Shown here piece by piece: positions 20,566-30,847 of a stretch of DNA of 64,000 nucleotides. The stretch spans positions 1,080,480-1,144,479 of the forward strand of contig NW_004443692.1 in assembly GCF_000330505.1 (NCBI RefSeq), read 5' to 3'. The notes beneath the pieces are model-generated. The model saw only the letters and a list, made by a program, of their open reading frames with translations. It did not search any database and was not told the origin of the DNA. Both the position numbers and the translations under genes were made by a program. Numbering within the stretch: position 1 is the first letter of the stretch; every line of letters begins with the position of its first letter. The stretch comes from Entamoeba invadens IP1 (taxonomy: Eukaryota; Evosea; Mastigamoebida; Endamoebidae).

Positions 20566-20793
20566 ATGCAGACGCCGCGTTCAGTATGTTCAGAGCCAGA
20601 TAATATGTTTGAGAGCCAAAGCGCGTCTGAAGGAGTTTCCGAAGAGACCTTGACTGGGTGTGCGTCCAAGTTTTCAGAGACGTCCGAGTATACAGAAGCA
20701 GACCTTGAGGTCTTGCAAATCCTCGAGGACGATGGAACTCGTGTTCCCGACAAGAGCCAAAGTGTTAGCAGGTGTATAAACCCTGGTTTCTAA
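20566..20793 (+). CDS. Small acidic protein ending RC-x-NPGF, copy 1
   Basis: A 75-residue Ser/Glu-rich acidic protein starting at the ATG at 20566 and ending SRCINPGF. The protein at 21590-22021 has the same kind of tail (KRCCNPGFL) preceded by an acidic Ser-rich stretch with an EVL-x-I core. In-frame stops precede this ATG closely, so it is either a short complete gene or a last exon whose upstream exon I cannot identify. No domain is recognised. Codon content is clearly protein-like compared with the flanking AT-rich DNA. Confidence 0.5.
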   Translation: MQTPRSVCSEPDNMFESQSASEGVSEETLTGCASKFSETSEYTEADLEVLQILEDDGTRVPDKSQSVSRCINPGF

Positions 20794-21310
20794 TCCGTGT
20801 AAATTTGTATTAATTAATTATTTATTCCTATTGGTCGAAATGTATTTGGTTTTGTCATACGCACTACAAACAGAACACAAAGTTAATTTGTGTCTCTTAT
20901 AAATCAATTCTCATGTTAGTATTAGATTGGGCGAATTTAAGTAACTCATGACAGGGTTTTGAAAAACGTCGATGTTTCCATTATTCACTTTTTTATTGTG
21001 GAAAACTAGGGTTGATATTGTGGTGATTATAAATAGCGCCATGTTCTTTTCTCGGGCATAATTACAACTTGGTTTGTGATAATTATAGTCACCACATTTA
21101 TCCCTTTTATTTCAATTAAAACAGCGTCTTTGTATTTATAAGCAAGTCTTAGTAACAGTTGGACAATATTGCTAAAGTGATTGAAACAAAGAGTTTGCAA
21201 AATAATAAACGATTAACACAACTCGTTCAATGTTAAACTTGTATTGAATTGTTTTCCATTTTATATGAAAAAAGACCGAAATTAAAGGGGACGAGTTGTT
21301 TAAGTAAAAA
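20794..21310. other. Intergenic region
   Basis: AT-rich 517-bp spacer between the two RC-x-NPGF genes. A GTTTGTGATAATTATAG string at about 21071 looks like splice-site signals but is too short for an intron. Nothing else is recognised. Confidence 0.45.
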
Positions 21311-22021
21311 ATGCCGAAATTACGTAGCACAAGCAATGTTCGCCAAAACAAATCTGGATGGAAAGATTTGGTCTGAAAATTCACATCGACAAAAGTCGAT
21401 CGCCAGTGGAAAAAAAGCTCTTTCTATATTTATGCAACTTTTTTCGCAAATAGAACATTCAAAGGACTCTACCCTTTGCGTTTCAGATTCATCCCAAAAC
21501 CCCTGCATTGTTGGCCGAAACTGGCCCGTCATTCCCCAGTTTTGGTTTCATAAATCAACAACCAAGCTACAACGAAATGAAATCGATCTATGAATTCTTT
21601 TATCATCCAAATACCTCTTTTTGTGGCTTCAATGGACGCAAACACATTTCAAGTTCTCCATATTATGAATGTTCTTGCACAACATCAAAATCTTATCGAA
21701 GTAAAGACCTTTAACGAAGCCTTCGTCATTTCACTATTTAATTCTTTCAAAGAACTGTATTATTCATTCGTGATGCAGTCGGACAACAACTCGCTCTTTG
21801 AGTTTTCCGCAGACAGCATCTACTACGACCCGTCAATGTCAAGCAAGTCTCTTGGAAACTGTTCGTTTGACGACGTCGACAACGAAGAAAGCTCTGAAGA
21901 CTTGGACGTCGCCGACGAGGAAGTCCTTGATATTATGACTACCTATGACGTACTTGGAAGCGACCATAGTATTAGAGACATGATGCTACCTAAAAGATGT
22001 TGCAACCCGGGTTTTTTGTAA
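21311..22021 (+). pseudogene. RC-x-NPGF family member, 3' half open, 5' half frame-broken
   Basis: The 3' part (21590-22021) is an open frame of 143 codons ending KRCCNPGFL. It contains a helical N-terminal half (MNVLAQHQNLIEVKTF) and an acidic Ser/Asp-rich second half. Upstream, protein-like sequence continues in other frames. ATG 21311 opens a basic stretch MPKLRSTSNVRQNKSGWK in frame 2. It is continued in frame 1 by ERFGLKIHIDKSRSPVEKK, then an in-frame TAG at 21451-21453, more coding-like sequence (FAFQIHPKTPALLAE, FGFINQQPSYNEMKSIYEFF), and finally a shift back to frame 2 near 21590. No GT-AG intron of plausible size fixes these breaks. A decayed gene with a surviving 3' frame is the best reading; sequencing errors are the alternative. 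Confidence 0.5.
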
Positions 22022-22793
22022 ATTTATTTATTGTGTTAGTACATCTTAACTTTATGGAGCAATTAAATCAGTCATAAAGATACAAACACGTTATATCTTA
22101 ATCATTTTTATTTTCAACTTATAATCAATCTGAATAAGGTTTTAGGTGTTTATCTTGAATTTTGTTATAATTATTACTTGTATTATACTCATTTCTTTTT
22201 GTTTAAAAACAATTAAAACCCACTCCAAATTAATTTTAAATTATTACTATTATTTAATAACAATAGTTCTATTTATTTATTCCATTATAATAATGTTTTT
22301 TTTAATATCAACAAATAAAATTGCATAAATTTTTTTTAAATTTAATTATTAAAATTTTGCGTGGAAACACTGTGGCTATTTATGCATTCAAATTGCTTTA
22401 CTAAAAACATGAAAATGTTATTTCGAATCTGATTAACTTATTTAGTAAAATTATAGTTAATAGTGTTTTTTTATATAGTTTCATTTGTAGTAATTATAAA
22501 AAAAGAATGAAAAGATAGCAAAACTGCATTTCAGTGACCCGATAAAAAATCGCATATTATGAGTCAAATTTATTTAAAATTCATTGATCTATTCATTATA
22601 TTATAAATAAATTATAAATAAATTAATTGTAATACCATTTAATTTTTTTCTAAATTTACTAAATTCTCATAAAAACAAAAAAAAACTATATATAGAAAAT
22701 ACATTTAAAAATAGATATTCCCGAAATGACAAAGCAATTTCAACCATATTTTACTTTTAAACAAGAGAGCCACTTTGATTGAACGACGAGTAA
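22022..22793. other. AT-rich intergenic region
   Basis: About 770 bp of extreme AT content with hydrophobic spurious frames. Nothing is recognised. Confidence 0.6.
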
Positions 22794-25700
22794 ATGGAGC
22801 ACGAACAAAGAAAGAAGTCCATGACTCCTTTGGGTTGTCGACTTTGGTTTCTCGCTACATTTGCATACGCGACGTTGATGAACACGATTCCAATTTGTGG
22901 GGATAATGTAGTGAGTGGGGTTGAAGAATGCGATGGGTCACTGCACTGTACGAACTGTTACTGCGACGACGGGTATAACGCATACAACGGGTCTTGTGTT
23001 CCAAAGTGTGAAGTAGAAGGGTGTTTAAGTTCGTGTATATCACCAAATGAGTGTTCCATTTGTCGAACTCCCGCATATCAAAGTGATTGTCACCGATGTG
23101 GGGATGGATTTTATCCAGAAGGGTTTTTAGAGTGTGTTCCATTTGATTTCAAATATGTTTCGACGTGTCACAAAGTTTTATACGAAACACAAAGAAAAAC
23201 AGTGCAAACAATTGAATTGAGTTCATCCCTGGAAACCTCTCCACTAGTATTCGATATGTATAAAGAAGATTTTGTGTTGACTCAAGAAAGCTGTGGGTTC
23301 ACATTTGATAAAACTGTTTCATATGTGAAAGGTATTTGGTTTGAGTTAACAGTGACGGAGAGTGGGTATTATGCATTTGACACAGACATGTTGTTCGCAC
23401 AAGAAAATATCGATTATTATACACTCCAATTCATCGAGTTTGGATTTGACTCAGTCTTGTCAATTCAAGACGTGTGCCCGTCGACGAATGAAAGTTATAA
23501 TGTGCATTGTATAAGCTACAACGATGGTTTAAGGTCGCTCATCAAAAGTGCATCACTTGTGACATTTCTGAGGCAACAAAGCTACTTCCTTCATGTCTTC
23601 GGACACTATGGGACAGTACCAACAAGTGACATCAAAATGTTTGTACACAAAATGTCGCATCCATGCGATGAAAGAAAACGAGTGTTGTCTTGGAACGATA
23701 TTAACGAGGTTCGTGTGGTCACCGTTAACACGGCTAACTCAATAACAAGTTCAACAATATGCTCAACGCGACAAGAAAAGGGGGATTGGTATTTAATCCC
23801 AGGTTCCGAGAAAACATTATTAGTGTCAACTTGTGGGGATGACCCTGCACTCGACACGTACATTCAACTTATAAGAGTTCCATCGACTAAAAATGGAGAA
23901 ATAAAATCGTGTATAGACCAAAGTGCTGAGTGTGTTCAATACAGTGACAGAGGGTGTGGCTCAAATGCCAGATTAATCGAACGACTGAGTGATGGATATT
24001 ATTACTATATTTTTATATCAGCAACATTAATCATTCAATTCAATGTCACATTTAAATCGGTTTGTCCATACAATTGTGTGAATGGATATTGTTCAACGGC
24101 AATAGGTGGATGTATATGTAATCCAGGATTTATTAAACGTGATGAAATGTGCACTTCTTGTGGAAATGGAGTCTTGGACTTTGATGAAGAATGTGACTTG
24201 AGTGTTACTGATGAATACCCTAGACACTGTTCCAAAAGTACTTGTATGTGTAATTACGGGTACAGACCAATTGCTATTAATAACGTTACAAGATGCGCTT
24301 TGCCGACTTGTGGAAACAACATCATCGAAGACTATGAAGAAGTTTGCTTGATTTTACATAGCAATAATTTTAGTTATTCTTTAAATGCATCAAATTAAGA
24401 AATTCAATTTATAATATAACAACACAATAAATGATATCAAGTGCGACTCTGGAGTTGGGTGTGTGCACTGCGAGTGTGTAAATGGGTATCTTCCATATTC
24501 CACACCACATACAAACTGTTTGGTAACAACATGTGGTAACAACAAAGTGGACCCAGGAGAACAATGTGATGGGACAGTGGGGTGTTTTGAGTGTGAGTGT
24601 ATTAAAGGATATCATCGCAAAGGATTTAATTGTCAAAAAGACAATTACTTTTTGTATTATATTTACCTTATCGCGGTTGTATACTCAATCTATATTATCG
24701 CATTTTTCATATTATTAACGTATTTCGTAATAAAATACAAACAAATCAACGATGTCATCGCTTTTGAGAAACAAGACGAGGGCCAGGAATTGGTCATTGG
24801 AACGAATGAAGAACTCGACAAGTCCAAAACATTTTATTTGAACCTCCCGAACGAATTTTTCGATGTCACTCCACGTGTGATCAACTTTTCACAAGATAAT
24901 GCACGTGTTGAGGTTGGGAAGATAACAGAGCGGATGTGCTTGGTTACAAACTACTCGGACGAGTCAATGAAATTTGCGTTCTATGCGACGTCTGACAAGA
25001 AGTTCCAAATTGCGTTTCGCCCACAAAAAGGTGAATTGAAAAAGCACTCAGAAATTTTAGTGAAAATGCGAATTGTGTTACAGTGCACAACAATTATACA
25101 TGAAAGTGTCTATATTTCTGCTTCATTTTCGCGATTCAAGAAATTACTCCGCACAACTTCATTTGTCACAAAATCACAGAAGAGCGACTCGAAGCGTCAA
25201 CCCTCCGATAAACTCACAAACAACTCCTTTTCGAGCCATTCCACACGAACAAGTTTCTCTTCTGAAAACACAGACATCAATTACTTGGTAAAGAAGCCAA
25301 AGGCCTTTTACACTTATATCACTATAGAAGCACAAAGCCAATTATCTACAAGACTCGACTGGGACGAATTGTTCTTATTCCAACCTCCAATAGGTCAAGG
25401 CACATTCGGAATTGTCTTTAGAGCAACGTGGAGACAACAGGAAGTTGCCGTGAAAATGGTCAAAACGGATCAAGACTCTGCCCATAATTTGATGCCAAGT
25501 TTTGAGAAAGAAGTTGAGTTACTTGAAACCATGCGGTCGCCTTATATCGTCACATTTATTGGGTCTTGTGTTGCAGAAGATTGTTTGTCGTTGGTCACGG
25601 AGTTCTGCACATTTGGCTCATTGAAAAAGTTTATCAAAGAGAATCCAGTCAATGCAGCAATGAAGATCCGGTGCTGTTTAGATGTTGCAAAAGGGATGGC

Positions 25701-26301
25701 ATATTTACACAACAACAATGTGACACACCGAGACCTGAAACCAGACAATTGTTTAGTAGTGAATGATAATCCAAACAGTGATGTCGTCGTCAAAGTCTCT
25801 GACTTTGGAACTTCTCTGCAATTTATAGAAAACTGCAAAACTTCCTCAACACGAGAAGTTGGAACACCAGTATATATGGCACCAGAAGTTTTAACAAGTA
25901 ATATCCTTCATGGGAAATCAGATGTGTTCTCATATGCTATTACTATTTTAGAAATTTGGATCGGAAAGTGCCCATACTCCCCTTTACTCTTCCCAGACAA
26001 CGAATCTATTTGGAACTTCGTGACTTCTGGAAAAAGACTGGAAATACCAGCGACGTGTCCTTACTCAAGAATTATCAAAAAATGCTGGAGAAGTAAAGAA
26101 AATAGAAGGCCAGCATTTACTGCAATCGAGACATATTTTCTTGCTTTACTCAAAAACGAGAAGACATCAAACACAGTCGTCGATGTTGTACAAAAGGGTG
26201 AAGATGATGATGTATCAATGTCCTGTATATACAAGACTGTGGTATTAACAGACAACAGTCCACCAGTTTCTGTCGTCCAACGCTCGAAAACCTTAGTCTA
26301 A
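22794..26301 (+). CDS. Transmembrane receptor kinase, TMK family (2 exons)
   Basis: Exons 22794-24341 and 24442-26301 join across a 100-nt intron (GTTTGC...AAG) to give 1135 residues. The splice restores the repeat CGNN-x8-EECDSGVGC. An N-terminal signal peptide is followed by a Cys-rich ectodomain with furin/EGF-like CGNG-x-EECD-x-C-x2-C-x-C repeats at both ends and a less Cys-rich middle region. One TM helix (about 573-597 of the joined protein) precedes a cytosolic linker and a TKL-type kinase. The kinase has GQGTFGIVF, VAVKMVK, HRDLKPDN, DFGTS and APEV, so it looks active. Entamoeba TMKs are cell-surface signalling receptors; the ligand is unknown. The tail after the kinase is about 45 residues. 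Confidence 0.88.
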
Positions 26302-26453
26302 TGTTTCTATTTGTATAGTTCAATTTACTATTTTATTTATTATTCCAAAAATAGATAGAATACATTTGAAGGTTCTATTTAATGATGTCTATATTATTAA
26401 TAAATAACAAACCAACAAAAAAACTATGATAAAACTGGTCCGACTAACTCATG

Positions 26454-27563
26454 TCAGACTTGAATTTTTTCTTTTATGTTGAATGCGGGGCATTTGAGGG
26501 GCAATGGAGCCATCTCGAGATCCCACATTGAGTTTGCTTGTAAGACATCAATAACTCTGTTTTTAGGGATGTTCATTGAGGTGACTCGCTTTGGTGTTTT
26601 AGTTTCTTTTTCGTCCGAGAGTGACTGTGCCAAAGCAGAAACAAGGGCGTAATCTCCTTTGCTGTTCTTGAATATATTTGTTTCATTCTTTTTGTGGTGA
26701 AGTGATGTCCGCTTCTCTTTGTAAGGAGTCTGCTGTTGCTTTGTACTCTGTGCTCGCGAACGAACAAAGATCCCTTTCTTTTCTTTCAACTTCTCTTTTT
26801 CTCGTTCTTTCTCTTCCATATAAGCTATCACTGGGTCGACCTCTAACAAAGCAAATCCCTTTTTGTCGTATCCAGTCACATCAAGGTTGACTGTCGTAAT
26901 CATGTCTTTAGGGAAGTTGGCGATCAAAGCAGCGATACAACTCTGAGCCAAGTTAGTCTTAGTCAATGCAAGAAAAGGGTCTGATGCATCACCAATTAAC
27001 ATACAAGCTGAAAAAACCATTGCCAAGTTATCGACCCCCATCTTAGTTTCTTCGAAGTGCGCAGACAACTCTTGTAAGAAGGAGATGATGTATATGACCA
27101 TCTCTTTATTGACAGAAGGAAGTTTGTTGAGCAACTCTTTGATATTGTCCGGGTTATTACTAATATCCGAAACAACCTCTTCACTTACAAAGAAGTCGTA
27201 GCAGTTGGTTGGAATAATTGGAGTTGGCAGTTCTCTAAGAAAGAGTTTGAAAAGCCCTGCAATAGTATTACAACTACAGTCCTTATATATTTGATACTGT
27301 CCTTTATCAAATAAGTCTTTGTAACATTCGACCTCTTCTTGTTTGCCAGGTACTCTGAATATACCTTCATGAGTCTCACATTGCATGTTTTGAAGTGTGT
27401 CGTGCATCAATACATAAATAAGAGGAATGGATAGCGACGGATACTCTTTAGATTGGTACGACATCACAACGCTTAATTCCTGCCCAAAAATTGGTCCAGC
27501 GTTCAACAGTGCCATTCTCCTTCTTTGAAAATGGAGTTTTTTGGATTTTTTTGATTCAGGCAT
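26454..27563 (-). CDS. RhoGAP-domain protein
   Basis: A 369-residue protein. The N-terminal 20 residues are basic. A RhoGAP domain covers about 25-215: arginine finger GIFRVPG (Arg70), the LFKLFLRELPTPI motif (Lys106, Arg110), and NLAMVFSACML where the family usually has NLA-x-VF-x-PN. The usual Asn of that last motif is replaced, so activity may be reduced. Residues 240-369 are charged and basic, ending in a short hydrophobic-acidic tail. The predicted role is to stimulate GTP hydrolysis on Rho/Rac proteins in cytoskeletal control. The start at 27563 is the first ATG of the frame. It lies 150 bp from the convergent TMK gene. Confidence 0.88.
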   Translation of the reverse strand: MPESKKSKKLHFQRRRMALLNAGPIFGQELSVVMSYQSKEYPSLSIPLIYVLMHDTLQNMQCETHEGIFRVPGKQEEVECYKDLFDKGQYQIYKDCSCNTIAGLFKLFLRELPTPIIPTNCYDFFVSEEVVSDISNNPDNIKELLNKLPSVNKEMVIYIISFLQELSAHFEETKMGVDNLAMVFSACMLIGDASDPFLALTKTNLAQSCIAALIANFPKDMITTVNLDVTGYDKKGFALLEVDPVIAYMEEKEREKEKLKEKKGIFVRSRAQSTKQQQTPYKEKRTSLHHKKNETNIFKNSKGDYALVSALAQSLSDEKETKTPKRVTSMNIPKNRVIDVLQANSMWDLEMAPLPLKCPAFNIKEKIQV

Positions 27564-28118
27564 TCACGTATTTTCAATCTTTTATCCCTTCGATTTTTTA
27601 CTTCGGCATTTTAAGTCGGTTGTTTTATTTTCCTGAAACTTGCCGTGAAGGACGGCTTTCTAACAACGGTGAGTAAATAACTTTCAAAGAAATTAACACT
27701 ATAAACTCTATTTTTGTTCGTATGAAAGTGTTTCGATCTCCATATCTTTGGCAATTTTGACAAAGTCGCTTCTTATCTCTCTTATTTATATATTTCTAGT
27801 AACAGTACTATTATATTAACTTCTTTATAGAATACATTGTAATAAACTCAATGTATTTCCAACAGAACTAAAAACGTCTAAAATGCCGCTGAATCACTTT
27901 TTTTTCTTTCAAAAACACGAAAAAAAACAACAATTCATTTGTATTGAGTTTACTAAAGTATTAGTATCTATTTCTAATATTTTTTATTTTTTCCATTTGA
28001 ATAAGAATCTAGAACTGTTTTAATATTTTAATAACACTTTTTCCACATTCACCCACAAGAAACCATTATAATGGACGTTTTTTGTGACCGCACAAGAACA
28101 CAAAGTGAGCAAAGAAAG
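27564..28118. other. Intergenic region
   Basis: A 555-bp spacer upstream of the RhoGAP gene and downstream of the protease gene. AT-rich, with no gene recognised. Confidence 0.55.
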
Positions 28119-29819
28119 TTAATTGAGATCGAGTGAGCCTGTAAATACGGGTAGCTGGTACTCAAAAACAGACTTTGAGTATAATTCATGTGCATCGAAT
28201 TGGGCGTTGAAAGTGACGTTGAACGAAGAGAAGACATAGGTGTCATGTCCACCAATGGGGTGTCTAAGGTTGTGTTCCAAGAAGACGTCATACGTCATGA
28301 AATAGTATCCGCAGTGTTCCGTGTTCAAGTACTGTGACAAATTGTTTGGAACAAAAATGCGCTCCAAGAACTCCCAGGTGGAGTATTTAGTCTTGATCCT
28401 CTCGACATTCTCTTCACTCCCAGGTAACCACCTTAACAAATGAAACACAGCATATCCATTCTCGCCATCGGGATACTCAACATATGGTTTATAGTCCGAC
28501 CCGTCACTGTCAGGTGATGTCTCGAGTGCATAATTATATGCTCTTCCTTCGTCTGTTGAGCAGTCTGCAAATCCATAATCATTTGCTTTTGCTTTTGTCG
28601 TTTCTGTTATTGAAGAGGACCCGGCACACTTCAAAACAGTCGCTCCTTTCAACTCTTGCTCGATGAATGTGCGTGTGATTTGTGGACAAAGCTCAGGGTC
28701 TTGCTTTGATTTGAAACAGTCATATCTCATAGGTATCCACCGCTTCGCAGAGATATAAGTCGGACAGATTTGGTCTTCATTAAACAACGAGTGGTTTCGC
28801 ATGAAATATCCAAGTGAATGTCCCGAGTTAAACGTCCACGAGTTCTTCAAGATGAATCCCCCTCCCAAAAATTCGTCGTTCCACCCAACTATATTCATCG
28901 CGTGACCTCCTCGATTCGTCACTTCTCCTCGCAGCTGAAAAATCCCATCATACGCAAACGAGAGTGACGACACGGTGCTACAAAATCCAGAACTACACGG
29001 CTTTGTATGACTGATGCACTCTTCTGAAGTTATAAATGGCGAGTTCTCATCACAGGGGTACAAATACGTTCGCCCCAAAGAAGCGTGTCCCCACCCGACA
29101 GGCGCTTTAGTATCAAAGATCATCTGTTTAATGTTTTGTGGGGTGTACTGTGATGTGACTGAGTGAATGGAAACTTCAAACGGGGTTTTGGTCTCGGGGG
29201 TTTTAAGGTCGACGGGGTCACAAACCCAATCGGTGTCACCTCTCCTGACAGTGTAGTTGCAGATTTGTGTGGGGTAAAAGAACTTAGAGTTATACTTTCT
29301 GAAGTAATACATCCACTCGATTTCACCATCGTCAGTCTTTCCTTGTCCCATTCCTCCGTCCTCACAAAATGGCGCAATATCACTTGGAATAGGCCCATAC
29401 GTCCCATTACACAATTGAAGCATCAATTTGCCATACGCTTGCTCACTCAACGCAATGTACTCGTTTGGTCGTATTTTCCCCGTCGAAATTGCAAGCCGTC
29501 GCAAAGCGGATTCGACAAAGGAAATCGTTGCAAATATCCAGCAGGTTCCACGCGCTAGTTGAGCTTTCACTGGTGTTATTGTGTCTTCCGGAATGACATA
29601 CACCTCGGGAAGTTCTTCAGTGACCACTGAAGAGTAACTGATCTCTCCAAACTTCGTTGAAAGCACAATCAAAGTGGTAACTGTCAATATTAAAGTGATG
29701 ATGGACATCACTGTTAATACTGTATATAACGTCCACAGCCATTTCTGCTCAACGGGTTTGTGTTTTGTGTCTGCCACATCGGAGATGATCGGATCGTCGA
29801 TGTTGTCTATCGGCTCCAT
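28119..29819 (-). CDS. Type C papain-family cysteine protease with N-terminal membrane anchor
   Basis: A 566-residue C1-family protease. A cytosolic N-terminus of about 27 residues precedes one hydrophobic segment (about 28-54), a signal anchor rather than a cleavable signal. The catalytic domain follows with little propeptide: Gln87 and Cys93 in QLARGTCWIFA, His306 in NRGGHAMNIVGWN, and Asn326 in LKNSW. The spacing between Cys and His (213) is longer than in papain because of a Cys-rich insertion. About 230 further residues follow the Asn and carry several cysteines and sequons. This architecture fits the Entamoeba CP-C clade of membrane-anchored proteases. The likely site is the endomembrane lumen or cell surface. 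Confidence 0.87.
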   Translation of the reverse strand: MEPIDNIDDPIISDVADTKHKPVEQKWLWTLYTVLTVMSIITLILTVTTLIVLSTKFGEISYSSVVTEELPEVYVIPEDTITPVKAQLARGTCWIFATISFVESALRRLAISTGKIRPNEYIALSEQAYGKLMLQLCNGTYGPIPSDIAPFCEDGGMGQGKTDDGEIEWMYYFRKYNSKFFYPTQICNYTVRRGDTDWVCDPVDLKTPETKTPFEVSIHSVTSQYTPQNIKQMIFDTKAPVGWGHASLGRTYLYPCDENSPFITSEECISHTKPCSSGFCSTVSSLSFAYDGIFQLRGEVTNRGGHAMNIVGWNDEFLGGGFILKNSWTFNSGHSLGYFMRNHSLFNEDQICPTYISAKRWIPMRYDCFKSKQDPELCPQITRTFIEQELKGATVLKCAGSSSITETTKAKANDYGFADCSTDEGRAYNYALETSPDSDGSDYKPYVEYPDGENGYAVFHLLRWLPGSEENVERIKTKYSTWEFLERIFVPNNLSQYLNTEHCGYYFMTYDVFLEHNLRHPIGGHDTYVFSSFNVTFNAQFDAHELYSKSVFEYQLPVFTGSLDLN

Positions 29820-30025
29820 TTGCCTTTACAAGTTCCCCTCTTTTTCATTCTACCAACTTCTTAGTTAATTTTCTATACTTTTCTTTCTATTATCATCTTT
29901 CTTTGACGGTTTAATTATTTGAATGTCTTGATTAAATCTTACTTAATCAAGTCTTCACAAAACCGCTAATTCTTTAAGATTGTTGTAATAAGAAGAAAAC
30001 AGAAATAGAACAGGTCAGACGTTAA

Positions 30026-30463
30026 TTACTGGAAGGATTTGAAAGGTCTTTCCTTTGGAGCAACAGCAACTTTTGGAGCGACAGCGATGACTGGAGCAGC
30101 AGTAGCTTGAGCTGGTGCTTCTGTTGGTTTTGCAGTTGTAGTCTTAGTTGATCTCTTGATGATTCTCTTTGGTGGGGTTCTGATCTTTCTGTCCTCGTGG
30201 GATCTGACTCTCACAATTCTTCCGTGAATGGCACAGGCGACACAGTACTGATTTTTCAAATAAGTCTTCGGCAACTTATATTTGACGATCGCGGAGTTGT
30301 CGGAGATATCTCTGACGGCAGCGGCCTCGACGATGTTTTTGATTGTGTATCTCTTGATAGCCTTGTCCTTAGCAACACAGCGGCCGCAGTTTGTGCAACG
30401 AACGCTCTGGACGTGTCCTCTTCCCTTCTTTGCTCTGCCGTTGTTTCTTCTCTTGGATGTCAT
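30026..30463 (-). CDS. RPS26: 40S ribosomal protein eS26
   Basis: A 145-residue basic protein opening [19 protein letters not shown], followed by CTNCGRC and [15 protein letters not shown], the conserved zinc-ribbon cysteines and core of eS26. It is about 30 residues longer than the animal protein because of a C-terminal Ala/Pro/Lys-rich extension ([18 protein letters not shown]). eS26 sits at the mRNA exit site of the small subunit. No intron is needed. Confidence 0.94.
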   Translation of the reverse strand: MTSKRRNNGRAKKGRGHVQSVRCTNCGRCVAKDKAIKRYTIKNIVEAAAVRDISDNSAIVKYKLPKTYLKNQYCVACAIHGRIVRVRSHEDRKIRTPPKRIIKRSTKTTTAKPTEAPAQATAAPVIAVAPKVAVAPKERPFKSFQ

Positions 30464-30847
30464 CCCTATACAAATTCAAATCTGAGTTGGTAACATTTTC
30501 TACTAAACCCTTGTTCGTATTCTTTAGCTCTTTTCTTATTAAACTACTAGAACTTAACCCACAGGTTTTTCTCTCTTTAATTTGTTCAATGAACTTGAAT
30601 TTGGTTGTTTCCCGATTTAGTGGCTTAATAATGGCCAACTTTCCGCCAAACGATAAAGAGAGTATTTCTGATTGTATTTAGTTTAACTAATTAGTAATTA
30701 TATAACACTTTAATACCAGTAGTTTACACTACCAAATTAGAGTTCTTAATTATATTTACTAGAATAGCGGAATCTATTTAAAGAATCACCGTCTAGCATT
30801 GTTACTATAAATTGAACTATACATATAGAGAACAATTACATATACAC
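30464..30847. other. Intergenic region
   Basis: A 384-bp spacer between two minus-strand genes. Overlapping frames on both strands look like chance. It contains a TTCCCGATTTA word near 30610. Confidence 0.45.

Noticed and set aside
21071..21087. GTTTGT...TAG pair before the frame-broken gene
   Set aside because: At 17 nt it is too short to be an intron and it does not connect coding frames.
24342..24441. Stop-terminated end of the TMK ectodomain as a separate soluble protein
   Set aside because: The next frame has no ATG before its Cys-rich repeat, and a GTTTGC...AAG splice restores the repeat exactly.
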